The notes under the pieces were generated by a model, which saw only the letters and a list, made by a program, of their open reading frames with translations, ran no database searches and had not been told where the DNA came from. The position numbers and the translations under genes were made by a program. This document shows, piece after piece, positions 46,654-59,102 of a stretch of 63,889 bases of DNA. Source of the DNA: Brachionus koreanus. Lineage: Eukaryota; Rotifera; Eurotatoria; Ploima; Brachionidae. Position 1 is the stretch's first letter; each line of letters opens with the position of its first letter. The DNA is taken from the NCBI GenBank assembly GCA_016987375.1, contig PJRA01000220.1, forward strand, positions 204,545-268,433, written 5' to 3'.

Positions 46654-49600
46654 TTATGTTGAGTAAATAAATGTGTTTATACTGGCTTCGTCGCGTTCCA
46701 TGTATTTGTTCTCGATTAGCCATTCGATAGTTTCTTTAACCAATTTTTTCGAAGGCAAAAACATGTTTTTCAATAATTCGATGAGCTCTGTTTGCAATTG
46801 GGCCAGAGACACGCGTTTTCGCATTTTGAGTATTTTAACAATAGCTTCCTGAAACAAAAAGAAATAAATTAAAATTTTTAGATAACAGACACTTGATACA
46901 ATTTGAGCTTAAGGTTGATTTTTCAATTAAATTCTAGACGACTATTACAAATACCCAGATTAAAAGATCATATAACTAGTTAAATATCTAGTTTTATCGG
47001 TAAATTAGCTCAAAATATTTATACACAGCGTTTTTTATTTTAAGCATACTTTATTCATGTTTAATTTTAATTTATTAGAAAAAGAAAATATTTTTGTTCA
47101 ATTTTTATTTGAAAAAGCTCATTTTAGTTATATTCAAAAATTTATTTCAATTTAATTTAATTTTTAAATAAAAAACGGATTTAAATTGATTTTTTTTTAA
47201 AGTTGGCGCGTTTTTGTCTTTAAAAAAATGTTCACATGCAGTAATATAAAGTCTTAATATTTCGTACATTAATTGTTTAGGCTTTTAACTATGCTATAAC
47301 CTGAAATAAAACAGTCTTTATATTTTTATTTCTTTTCTGCAGTTATTGTTTTATTAAACAGTATTGTGAAAAAAATAAGAAAAGAGTACGGGTTTAAATT
47401 GTAATAGAATGGGATAGGATTGATACATTGAAACCATTTTTAGCCGGCTAAATTCTTTTTTAATTAGAGCGATTAGTTTTGTTCAAGAATTTTATTAATA
47501 TGTTAATTTCATAATTATTTTTATAAGTGGGTTCCAAACAAAACATTTTTTTTAGAGGGGTTGGAATTGTCACCGAAAAAAAAAGAAGAAAAATATGAGC
47601 CGTTTCTTAACTTTTTCTCAATTTAAAAAATTAAGCAATTTGGATTGTCATTTCAGTCCAATCTTTTTTTTATTTTGATCTTATTTATTTATTTTTTTAT
47701 TTGTTTGAGGGAAAACCTCAGGCTACTCAGAATGGAACAAAGTCCTTCTTTTTTAGCCTAACGATAAATAAAAAAGGATCGAAAATTGTTTAAATGTGTT
47801 TAGAGTAAAAATCAAAGATAAAATAAAAAACATGAAAAACATAAATAAGTATAAAGATTAGCGGTAACTGTTGGTTAAAGGTATTAACCCATAACTATCT
47901 TCCATTTAGGAAAATATTAAAGTTTTGGAACAATGAACTAAATTTGTGATTGTTATTTGTTTCGTGCAACATGAATTCATTAAGATCTAAGTTTAGCTGT
48001 GCATGGTTTTCGCGTCTGATGAAAAAACTTTTGAGAAGTGAATGAATTCTATTTGATGTAAGCTCGATCCGTAACTTTTCGTGAATGTGGGTTATTCTTG
48101 TCCTGATCGGAAAGAACTTAATGTGTCTGAGGGCTTTGGTTTGAAGTTTTTGAACTTCTGGTAAAATTTTCTGTGTTGTACTAGACAGAGGATTATTTTA
48201 TTTTGATCTAATTGAATAAAGATTTGGCCGACAAAAAATGGTTTCAATATATCAATCCTATCCCATTCTTTTACAATTCAAACCGAAATAAACAATTAAA
48301 ACGTTAATTGTTTCTTAACTTTTTCACAACACTGTAGATATGATTGCATTTATTAAGAAATTAGATAACGAAAAATAAATTTTACTCAACAACTCTTTTT
48401 TTTTTTAAATTAATTTAAATTTCAATAAAGAACCTGAATACCTCTGAAAAGAGAACAGGCTAATAAAAGACNNNNNNNNNNNNNNNNNNNNNNNNNNNNN
48501 NNNNNNNNNNNNNNNNNNNNNNNNNNNNNNNNNNNNNNNNNNNNNNNNNNNNNNNNNNNNNNNNNNNNNNNNNNNNNNNNNNNNNNNNNNNNNNNNNNNN
48601 NNNNNNNNNNNNNNNNNNNNNNNNNNNNNNNNNNNNNNNNNNNNNNNNNNNNNNNNNNNCCTTAAATATCATCTAATTTTGAGTAAACTTTGCTCTTAAA
48701 CTTCTTAATTTAAAAACTCTCCGACTCCTTATTTGGTCTCTAAATAACATTACCAAAAAATCTTTAATTTGGCAAAAAATGGGAAAAAAAAATGTGTCTA
48801 GCCCACAAAAATGGCAGATCGTGGGTCTGCTAAAAAGTGGAGAGAAAAAGCAAAACGAAATAGCCAAGTTGTTAGGTGTATCTCCAAAATGTGTCTCTTC
48901 CACTAAAAAACGATATGAAGAGACTGGTTCTGTCTCTGATCGAAAATAAGTTATCTGTATAAAACAAGTTATCTTTTTAATTTTACTTTTTTGTTTCAAA
49001 TAGGCCACATGGCATTGGCCTCTCTTGTAAAAAGAGCCCTAACAAGCTTTAATTTTAAATCATTGAGATTTATATTCCATTTTAAAGATAATTAAACAAG
49101 TATTAAAATAGCTTGGCAACATTGGTTCAAAAAACATGTCCAACAACCTTGAAATTTTTAAATTTAGGTCTATTAAGAGAATAATTTAAAAGCTGATTTT
49201 TGATATCAATTAAATTGGTAACTGTACGCAGCGTGTTGTAATTGAAAATTTTGTATCAGAGTGGTCTGCGGTTCTAAGAGGAGTTTCTCAAGCATCTCTT
49301 TTTTGTACAATACTATTCATTCTATACATAAATGAAATTCTAGGTTGGATTTCAATTAAGATGCTGATGTATGCTAATTACTCAAAAATCTTCGTTATTT
49401 ATAATCGAGTTAATTGAAAAATGAAGCTAGAGAAAGGTTCAGATACGATTTTTTGAATAGATAAAAATGTTAAGTTATGCATTTTGGATGATTCAATCAG
49501 AGGCATAATTATATAACTCATACTAATGGAGAATGTGGGAATGTAATACTAGAGTTTACTAGCTGCTAGATATTTAGGAGTCATGGTATCAACTGATTTT

Positions 49601-52600
49601 AAGTGAACTGTCTAAGTTAAAAAGTGCATGTACAAAGATCCTAAAGGAATGTGTTACAACCAGATTTAATGTTATATTAAATTTGAGTTATAAACAGTTA
49701 CTATTATTATCTTTAAACAATTACAGTGATACTATGATCAAGTCCTAATTTTTCATATAAAAATACTTGTTTTTCATTATTAGGGAGATTCCAATTTTAC
49801 AAATAAAAGTTTATCTCACAACTTTAGATTTCTCTTATTTGGTCTCTCAAGACAATAATCACCCAATTGCCCCGAGTACAGACTTATTCAACAAATAAGT
49901 ATATAGCCAAAAAAAAAACGGTTATAACAAATGCTTAAGCGAAGGTTTGTCAGTAGAGAAATAAACTTGTGGCCAAATTACCTCTATCATTTGACCACAC
50001 CTAGAGTTTACAGTGCAATTGTGAAATCTAAGTAAAAAGATGGACGTGAATGCATTATTAAAATTTCAGGAACGCTTCACACAAAATCGTTGACTTTTAG
50101 GGGTATGAGGAGTATGGCCTATGAAATTCGATATTTGAACATCTGGTTTAACAAAACCAAGCGAAAGTCGAGCGAGAGGAAATTTGATTGAGATGTATAA
50201 ACAAGCTAATGGATTGGAAAATACTAAAACAACTAGAGTTCCTTTATCTGTATTAGAAGAGAAAAGAGCAATTTTTAGAGGAAATAATTTGAGAACGAAC
50301 GGTTAAATGAAAATAATTTTACATTTTTAGTTTTTAATATTTTTAGATTTTCTGTGCTATATTTAAGAAAATTTTTGATTTTTTTTTGTTTACTGAACAA
50401 TTTGAGAGAGTTTTTTTTAATTTTCGGAAAAATTGCTCAAAAAATCTAAAAATGTAAAATTGTTTTCATTTTGCCGTACGAACGGAGAAAGCTTTCCTTC
50501 CAAATTGAGAAACGATTTTGAAAGTGCGGTGACTGCCCGACATGTTTTCTTTTTAAATAGAGAGGTCCCACTATGGAATAGTTTGCCTAATAGTTTTTTA
50601 AAATTCAAATCCACAGAAGTTTTGAAGGTGGCATTGGACAATTCAATTGATAGGGTTGCTTCAACTCCACACTTCCACAAAGTAGTCGCAATACTAACTA
50701 TTTAAAAACTAACTTAATAACTAATTAAGTAAAGACTAAATTCGACTTAATAGACTAAATGCAAAGTTTTAACACTAGAAGCACCTAATTTTTAAATCCT
50801 CGTTTCGAATTTATCTTTTTTGATTTATGAAGATTTTAAAATTTTCTTTAAAAAACGATATAAATTTATAAAATTATTATAGTTTTTTTATAAAATATTT
50901 TTGAATTAAAAAAACCTGAAAAATGCTTTGTGCTTCTAGTGTTATTTTATGTTGGTACTTTTAAATTTCTACTCTAAATAAAATATAATTCATTCTCTTA
51001 CAAAATTAAATTTTATTAAAGACTGAATCAAATATAACAAGCAAAAAATAATATTTCAAAGAAATATTTTCATAAATTTTCTACAACTCTTCGATAAATT
51101 TTTTTTTTAACTATTTGAAAATTTAAAGTTTAAATTTTTTGATTCAAAATTTTTTTCAACATTCTTTGTACAGCAAAGAATTTGAAAAGAATTCTAAAAT
51201 TGGAAGCGAAAATCTAAAACAAAAAGTCTAATAAATAACAAAATGTTTGAACCAAAAATAAGTATCACTTGAAAGATGTCAAACAACTCAAAATACCATC
51301 CAAATAGAAACGAAATAAAATCATTTTTTTAAATTTATTTCTTATTTTTCTTATTCATAATTTAGTTCAATAAAAAAAAATATAAATAATGTAATTCACA
51401 GACATAAAACTGTAAACCACGGTGTAGGTTATAAATTGGGCCATTTATATTTATTCAATAAACTTAACCTTCATTAATTCCCTTACAAATAAAACAGAAT
51501 TGTTCTTATGTTAGGTTCTGGTATTACTAGATTTTTTAAACATAAAGAAAAGATAGTTTTTAAGGTCTATAAAAAAATTATGGTCTTTCCAATCAAGTAT
51601 ACAATTGCTTCAATACAATAGTTCAAAAATTAGAAGATATTCCAAGAGATTTCTATTTAGGTTGGGAGTGGCCATTAATTATTAATAAAGCTCTGAAATT
51701 CTTAATTTAATGCATTATCAAGACTTGATTTTAAAAGAAAATTAAAAAAGATTAGATTAGAAATGACATTGGTAACATATTAAGATGTTGATAGGTTCTG
51801 ATATAGAAGGAATTAATAAGGAAGAAATTATAAAATGAAATTTTATCGAAAGTTTTACATTAGTTATAAATTAATTAAATTTTTAATTTAATTTTGCAGC
51901 TTCAATTCTGATTTCTGGGGTTTTTCAGTTCAAATATTATATTTCCCTTGGTGTGAAAAAGAAAGGGAGTTTTAGCTAATTAAAAGAGTGCCTTTGTGAA
52001 AATACGTTAATTTCAGCATTGATATAATTGATTCTTATCGGTATTTTGATTCAATTAAAAATTAGTTTTTGCTTTTTTTTAATTATTTTTGCTAGGATTT
52101 TCCCACATATCACAAATAGGTCTGGTATACAATATATCTCAAGCCTTTCGATAATATTTTAATCAATTAATTATTTCAAGATATTTCCAGGTTTATTTTT
52201 TATCAAGAAATTTAGGTTTAAAAGAATTGTAGTCCCGTGATACCCATGTGATCTAGTGACCACGATTAACATAAATGATCTTCATTATGAAATTAATCGA
52301 GTATCTCTAATTTCTTTTGTTTTTATTACAAATAGATCCACCTATTAGATAAATCATACCTTTTGTAGATTTAAATAGCATAAATTTATATGAGCATATA
52401 GGTTGAATATTTAAATTCGTCGTAAAAAAACGAAAATTGTTTTTTTTATCAATACTAATAATAATAATAATAATAATACCTTTTATAACATTTTAATTAA
52501 TCAATTAATCTTAACCCACTATAAATTTTTTATTTATTTAAGATCTAATAAAGATAGATTTTTATATATAATTGTGTCTTACTTCAATATATTTTTCTAC

Positions 52601-55600
52601 TAACTTTAATAAATTTAAGCCAAGCAATAATGAATTAAGTCTGTGTAAAAAGCTCTGTAAATCTCAAAAATTTTGCAGAACGAATTATGGATTTTTTAGA
52701 AAAAAAAAATTCAATAAAAAATTTTCCCGATAAATAAAATTTCTGCTAAAATTTTGCGCAAAGTGTCCAAATTACCTTAGTTCTCTCAGCTCTGAGAAAC
52801 ATAATTTCCTTATTTTCTTCTTCACGATTTTTATCAGTAGTCAACTGCAGTCTACCGATTAAATTCAGTTTTCCACGATATTGAGCTTTGTTATTGCGAA
52901 CTATGCAAAAATCTTGATTAATCCAAAATAGTGTGTTCTCGTCAAAGTCTTTTGGTTGTTTGACCTGCGGTGAATAGCAGAGTACTTGATGCTTCAATTT
53001 TTGATAAGCCACCAATTGCTAAATGGAATTTAATAAGACATTTTTCAAAAAATTCATTTAAAGTACCCATAAAGTTCGCCTAAGCTCATTGTCGGGTAGT
53101 TCAGTGGCCAATTTCAGACTTTCATAGCTGATTTTTTCCGACGCTCTGTTCGTCCATGCAAACAAAACAGTCATTTGAAATGTTGTAACCTCAAGTTCAA
53201 ATTTACCATTTTGTGTGTTAAAATTAATCTTGGTTAAATTTTGAAAGCATTTTTTGTTTTTTGTTTTTTGTTTTAAATTAAACTTACCACTCCATTTGAC
53301 ATTAAGTGATGCCATGTCAACTTGCGTCCACTGTGTTCATTTTTATAAAACTTTTCCACTTCAGGTATGTAATCCTCTAGCTCGGGTGGTAGAGTGACCG
53401 CTATTTTGTCCGAACTACGAGACCAAGCGCCCGCATTCAAAATTTTAATGTTAATTATATCGGCCAAATTAACATTATGCAAATTTTTACGGGCTACTTG
53501 CTTGAATTTTTCATTTATGTCCTCGCTCACCTTGATGTCCTTGAACATTTGGCTCAATTTGTTGATATATTCTGGTGGCATGCCAATCTCTTTGAGCATC
53601 ATCACAGTCTGTTCCTCCATTTCTTGGTCATTCGAAATTTCCAAAATTAGTCGTCTGGTCAAATGAGCCTTGTGATACTTCATGAAAACATCTTTGTTCT
53701 GAACATACTTAAGCAGAGTGACCACATTGCTGAGCTTTTCTTTTATCTCTTCTTCGGTCAATTTTTTGCTTTGATTGCGTCTTAGAAGCATATCACAATA
53801 GTTTGCCAACAATTCAGGACATCTCGATTCTGGTTTACTTTAAAATTCAATAATAATAAATAAAATTTAAAATAAATTATTTTAAGTCATAAAATTTTTC
53901 ATTTTTAAATATGTGAATATTTTTTATTCAAACATCTTTGTAATTCTAAAACTATTGGATCAAATTTTATGTATTTGGTGAAATTTTCAACATGTAATGC
54001 GCTTTGAGCTTGTTGCATGTGATCGTGCTTAAATGTTGAACTTTATGTGTATACAAATGTATACTTTACTCCAAGCATAATATCATTCTTTGGTCAACTG
54101 AATTGATATATTGTTTATATAAGTTGAAGAAGGATTTTAGTATTTTGGCGCAAAAAAGCCAAAAGCCAAGCAAATGGTACAAGAGCATAATGGTTTATAT
54201 TTTGAAGATTAACTAACTATTTCTTTTTTTTTTTTTTGATAAATCAAAAAAGTTAAAAAAATGCAAAATTTTCTGACTCACCCAAATATAACTAATTTTT
54301 TTTTAATTTTATTTTTTTACCCCTTTTGATTTGCTCCAGGCAGGTCCATTTGAAATATGGATGTATCATTGACAATTGATTTAAAAGCCTTTAATTAAAA
54401 AAATTATTTGTATTTTTATTTTTGTTGGATAAAGATGGCAACCTTGTCTCTAGAGGTCATAAAACGTGGATCGCCATTGAATGCATCTTCGACTAATTTC
54501 GTAAATTTGTTAAACAGGTCAAGAAGCTGCTCGACATATTTCTCTGAATCCATGATTATTGATTCGAAATTGGCTTTGAGCACTCTGAGGCCTTCGCTAA
54601 TAATATATGTTTCAAGATCAGCCAGCAATGGATCCACATTTGGTATACGATCCATCAATTCAAACATGTATTTCAAATCTTGGAATAAAATCAATTAATT
54701 TTTTAAACTTTTCAAGTATTTCAAGTGTCGAGAGAAAAAGAAGCTCTCTAATTTTAATTCGAATGAGAATTTATTCATTTAAGTTGCCGAATTTAAAATT
54801 AGAAAAAAAAGAAACCTAAAAAATTAAAATGTTAAAAAAATTCTCCTTAAAATGTTTCACTCTTCTTTATCAGAATTTTTTTTTTTCTTAAAATTAAAGA
54901 TTAAAATTCACAATTTTTTAGAGTTATCAACTTTAGTGAAACATAAGACATTCACTAAATATATTAAGAATAAATGCGCTTCAAGCGTTTTTTCAATTCT
55001 AAAATTTTTCATTACAAGTCAAGAAATTTTTTTTTAGGAATGACTTTTCCATTCATCATTTAACAAAAATATAAATACAGACAAAATATTTTTCTTTTTT
55101 GATAGAACTAAATATATAATGCTTTAAAATGCATGGTAATTTTTGAAAGGATGATAAATTTTTCTTAAATATGTCTTTTATGTTACGTAATTTAAAAGAG
55201 AAACTAAAGAAAAATGATTCAAGAAGTTTGAATTAAAATTTAAGGAACAGCAATAGCCTAATAGAACCAATGGTCAAGTCAAAATGTGAAGAAAAGACTT
55301 TGGAATATTTTATTCATGATTAATAAATTCCTTTGTGATCAAGAGACCATTGTTGAAGTTTTCGACGTTTAAGCATTCAATTTTCAAAAAAATAGATTTA
55401 TATAGATTTTGTTTCAAAATTTAAATTTTTTTAATTAAGAATTAAAATACTCTATTCAATTTCATAAAAAATAAAATTATTTTTTAAATATTGTTTTTAC
55501 TGAATGAAGTTTTAATCAGTCTATTGAGGCACGGACACTAGCCTGTTGAATAAACTTGAAATTGAATATCTTCCAAACCAAAAAGCTACAGACTTGATTC

Positions 55601-57219
55601 AACAAAAGTTAGAAACATGGTCAAAAACCGAATTAGAAATGGGAAAAAAATTTCGGTTGATTTTCGGTTCATTTATTGATGCCATGAGCCTTAATTTTTT
55701 TAAATATTAATGAAAATCATTGTGCTGTTAGCTACTTTTTTGGTAGATTTTACCAGAATTAACATACAAAATTTTTAATTTTACATAAATTTAAGAAAAA
55801 TTACCTATTTTTTTCAATAAAGAAGATTATAAAGATTAAAAAAAATGAGAAAAAATGAAAAAAGGTACTTTTAGAATTTTCGTAAATTTTTAAAGACTAG
55901 CACTTCCTCAAAATAAGATTAGCAGTATATGATTCCCCAAATCGTAAACTGTAGTCTTTGAAATTTAAACTCAGATTACAAAAAAATTTTTTCCAAGATT
56001 AAAATTTAATCTGAACAACAAAATTAGGCTCAAAAGTTGAAAATTAAGTTTTTGAAAATTTAATAAAAAACAAAATTTAAAATTTTTCTTTCTTAAGCGG
56101 CCAAAGAAAAATAAACATCTAAAATGTAATAACTTGGTGAACAAAATCTAAAAATCTAAAAAAACTAATTTACTTTTTATATCATTGTTTTGAATTAAAT
56201 TTTTGCATTCGGCATAAATCAAATCCTGATACTTGGTAATCAAAACATCTATACAAGCTTGACGATGAAGTTCCAATGAATTGCTGCCCTTGCCAGTCTC
56301 CAAGTACTTGATGGCTCTTTTTTCCTCCTCTTTGAGCTTATTATCCGCATAAGTCAAATAGCTAATAATTCCATTATCGGTTATAAACTCAAGTGAATTC
56401 TTGTTATAAAATTCAATCAATGAATTAACATATGCTTTCTCAAAATTTTCTTTGTAAATTTTTAATCGATCATTTGGATCAGAGCTTAGATTCACTTGAA
56501 AAAGAAAAAAAAATTATTTTTTAAATTATTTATATCAAATTTCAAACATGTTACCAAAACTTTCTCGAATACCAATGACCAATTGAGAATCAAACGGCTC
56601 ACCAATTCTCTCCGAATAAATTATTTTCATTACACCTGTTTGCAGTCTTTGTTTAATCAGACTAAAAATAGAGTTGTGCCATGCGTCCAACATCAATTTT
56701 CTCACATGACTATCAGGCACTCTGCGCTGATTCGATGAGCTCAATGATGAAGATGAATTAATCTTAGTATTCGTTGCCTCCATGGATGAAAACGGATGAG
56801 GCAAATAGTTTGACTGGTCCAAAAATTTCGACCATGAACTTATATATGCTCTGAGAAGAGCCTGGTCATCTTCATGACTTTTAATTTGCTAAAAATAAAA
56901 AAAATTTTACTTTTTTTTTCCCAATTTAAAATTTTTTTACATCTTGAATTGAAGTTATAAAATCAATTATATTTGTTTGAAGCTCTTGTTTCAGTTTTGG
57001 TATACAATCGTCGTCCCACAGACACATTGTGTGCACATCTCTTAACAGAATTTAGAATAAGATACCATTTTATTTCTTTATTTAAATCAAATCCTACGAG
57101 AACAAATTGAACCATTCGTATTTTTTAACAGGGTCCTGGTTGAGCAGTTTGTTAAGAATGGGCTGAATGAGAGGCCATTTGGCTTCGAATGAATCCTTGT
57201 ATTGGCAGTCGGTGATCAT
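46654..57219 (-). CDS. CUL5: Cullin-5, scaffold of an Elongin-BC ubiquitin ligase
   Basis: Cullin-5 links Elongin B/C-SOCS-box substrate receptors (N-terminal end) to the RING protein RBX2 (C-terminal end) in a ubiquitin ligase. Ten exons: 57098-57219, 56941-57040, 56555-56888, 56174-56494, 54443-54678, 54321-54388, 53288-53837, 53067-53228, 52776-53018, 46654-46848. Phases agree and the sum is 2331 nt (776 aa; human CUL5 is 780). Landmarks: FSDVHTMCLWD and RKLMLDAWHNSIF (cullin repeats); DSQLVIGIRESFVNL; KEEEKRAIKYLET; LLANYCDMLLRR and KYVQNKDVFMKYHKAHLTRR (cullin homology region); ILNAGAWSRSSDK; HSGRKLTWHHLMSNG; and, in the last exon, the Nedd8 site region ILKMRKR, with Lys at about residue 720. 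These match CUL5 rather than CUL1-4. Intron 9 is 5.9 kb and loaded with transposons, while most others are below 130 bp. Confidence 0.97.
47362..48336. mobile_element. Inverted repeats with Tc1-like ends enclosing a LINE relic
   Basis: The left arm (about 47362-47455) and right arm (about 48228-48336) are inverted copies: both carry ACAGT(A/G)TTGTGAAAAA, AGAATGGGATAGGATTGAT and TTGAAACCATTTTT. The right end is TTTCACAACACTGTA, which looks like a Tc1/mariner terminus at a TA. Between them lies a minus-strand LINE fragment, so the DNA transposon either was invaded by the LINE or flanks it after rearrangement. Confidence 0.7.
47675..48200 (-). mobile_element. LINE reverse-transcriptase C-terminal relic
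   Basis: The minus strand reads EVQKLQTKALRHIKFFPIR, TRITHIHEKLRIELTSNRIH and SLLKSFFIRRENHAQLNLD, ending FQNFNIFLNGR: the C-terminal domain of a Jockey/CR1-like element. After a stop comes a short UTR and an AAATAAATAAAT tail (about 47675-47695 on this strand). The UTR resembles that at 18930-19010. Confidence 0.65.
48472..48659. other. Assembly gap (188 N)
   Basis: A run of N in CUL5 intron 9 between two transposon relics. Intron length is therefore approximate. Confidence 0.99.
48790..48950 (+). mobile_element. Tc1/mariner transposase N-terminal relic
   Basis: The plus strand reads SSPQKWQIVGLLKSGEKKQ, NEIAKLLGVSPKCVSSTKKR and YEETGSVSDRK, then a stop. This is the first helix-turn-helix of a Tc1-like transposase. 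Only the start remains. The same end motif appears at 170-230 on the minus strand. Confidence 0.75.
49030..50705 (+). mobile_element. LINE relic, RT to C-terminus
   Basis: In broken frames: a GVPQ-region trace (VCGSKRSFSSISFLYNTI) near 49270; a VMHFG/THTNGECGNVILEFTS block at 49460-49560, shared with 2911-3060; KRKSSERGNLIEMYKQANGL and TTRVPLSVLEEKR near 50160-50280; and a 90-codon open frame at 50433-50705 with SFPSKLRNDFESAVTARHVF and REVPLWNSLPNSFLKFKS. The last is the conserved VVxxWNxLP-type tail of CR1/L2-like elements. It lies in CUL5 intron 9. Confidence 0.7.
50706..52440. other. CUL5 intron 9, 5' part
   Basis: AT-rich, no recognisable coding relic. Two short blocks, about 51420-51720 and 51880-51960, have more balanced composition but no usable frame. 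Confidence 0.4.
52445..52640. repeat. AAT microsatellite and LINE-like 3' tail repeat
   Basis: An AAT run (about 52456-52478) is followed at about 52545-52605 by a stretch nearly identical to 19985-20045 (both contain AGATAGATTTTTATATATAA and TTGTGTCTTA). At 19.9 kb the repeat follows a YCDD-family LINE fragment, so this is probably the same family's 3' end. Confidence 0.6.
54679..56173. other. CUL5 intron 4
   Basis: About 1.5 kb, AT-rich. Plus-strand stretches such as EFFFFLKLKIKIHNFLELST are translations of low-complexity DNA, not genes. Nothing else seen. Confidence 0.45.
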
Positions 57220-58127
57220 TTTAAATTATTGCTAAACACACCTTTTGATAGATAATAAATTATAATTTGCGCTGAATATGATTTCAGTGTTTCAGTGATT
57301 AGAAAAATGATGAGATTAAAAATAAAAGCGAGCATTAGAGCTAAATCCACATCATTCTATTCTATATTGTTTAGTTTTTAGTTTAACAATCTTGATCACG
57401 TGATTTAAATGATTCTGGTTTAGTCTTACTTCTAGTATTTTAGGCTTATATTTTCAATTTGTTAATTAAAAAGCTCTGATTAAAACTAATCGGTGTTTTA
57501 TAGTCATTTTTTATTAAGTTTTAGAAAACATTAATTTAAAAAGATAAAAAATTACAATATTTTTGCATTTATTTTTGTGATAAAACAAAATAATTACAAA
57601 GTTGGAAATTTAAATTATAAAGAGAAATTTTTTATTTTTTTGGTGAAAAAAATTAATCGTTTGAGATTGTGACTGAAAAGCGGAGATTCGCTCTTTTTAG
57701 GGCCCAGCAAATTTTTGAAGTGGTGATTGATAATTAAAAGCAGATAACTAACTTTATTATTTTTGCCAAAGTTTAAAGCTCGATTAACTATGAAATTCAA
57801 TTTTGACTTTTATTTAATAGGTTGTAAAATCTTGTAAAGTAGTAGACAGTAGCAATTATTTACAGTGATGCCAACAAATTTTTAACTTTTTTTAAATGAG
57901 GCTGAGATTGAGGTGGATGTTCAAATTTTATTAGTTAAGAGATATTTTTGATAAATTATAATCACATAATATTAATGTATCCTATTTAAAAGGATGAACT
58001 TACTAGATAAAATGTATTAAATGTACTATATAAAAAAAATTATTTACTAAATAATAAAGTTAACACCTAGATAAAATTATTAACTAATAGAGAAAAAAAT
58101 TAAAATGATAGATAATTTTATTAATCT
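57220..58127. other. Region upstream of CUL5
   Basis: Should contain the CUL5 promoter. No open frame that looks coding; the minus-strand frame at 57615-57800 lacks coding character. No specific site was recognised. Confidence 0.4.
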
Positions 58128-59045
58128 TTGACGAATCTTTCGGTTATAGCATATTGTGACGACATAGTCATAATTTCATCTTCTTTTGGTCATTGTCAGA
58201 AACTATTAGAAATTTGCTCAAAGTATTCAATAGAATGGAAAATAGACTTCAACCCAACCAAATCAATGGCAATAATTATAAAAAAGGCAAAGTCAGCAAC
58301 GAACCCAAATTAGTAATTAATGATAAAGAAATTTCTTTCGTCAAAGGTGTTGAATATTTGGGTCTTCCTATTGATGAAATTTATCAATGACTTCGTTGAA
58401 GAAATGTGGAAAAAGGTTGAAAAAAGCTTCTATGCCCTATATGGATTAGGTTGTAGGCCGAAGCAAAGCAGTCCTTTCCTAATTGCTTTCTTATACAAAC
58501 AATTATGTCAGTCAATTTTGAGGCACCTACTCGACTTAATCTTTGTATATAAGATACTTAGTGAGCTTGAAACACGACAAAATGTCCTCCTTAAAAGGAC
58601 ATTTGGAATTAAAAAATTTGCCAGAATTACGCCTTTTCTTGAGTCCTTACGTATTGAAAAAATAGTGCAGATTTATCAAAAGCATAAAATTTTTTTCTTA
58701 AAACAGTTTAAACCAAGTAATACCTGTCTAAATATATTAACATATTTAAGAGGATATAATGGTCTTTATGAGCAAAAAAACAATTCTATGTGTAAACAAC
58801 TGTCTAACTTATAAAAAAAAATATACAGGAACATCAATTGACTTGATTGAACATATAAACACCGATAAAAATTATGGTCTAGTTGACTCGATTAAATTCA
58901 TTTTTTCTGAAACAGAAGAAGAATTTTTAGAAAAGTAAGAAAATGCGCGAAAAATTTTTTATTTTGTATTTTTTTTTTTTTTAATTTAAATAATTTTGTC
59001 AATGAGACTTAAAACAAATAAATAATAATAATAATAATAATTAAT
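58128..59045 (+). mobile_element. LINE fragment with YCDD reverse-transcriptase motif
   Basis: The best-preserved LINE copy in the window. It opens with LSVIAYCDDIVIISSSFGHC (catalytic YCDD, a variant of YADD) and IEWKIDFNPTKSMAI, shifts frame to VINDKEISFVKGVEYLGLP, and again to EEMWKKVEKSFYALYGLG, KRTFGIKKFARITPFLESLR, NILTYLRGYNG and KNNSMCKQLSNL. GLVDSIKFI and an AAT-rich tail (59021-59041) end it. 5'-truncated, at least two frameshifts. Related fragments lie at 19600-20060 and 4025-4285. Confidence 0.8.
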
Positions 59046-59102
59046 TAACTAGATATAATTAACACTAGATATTATTGAAATCGTGATCAAATCTTGCAGT
59101 GA

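Noticed and set aside
48460..48672. Open frame across the 188-N gap
   Set aside because: Almost entirely unknown bases; not evidence of coding.
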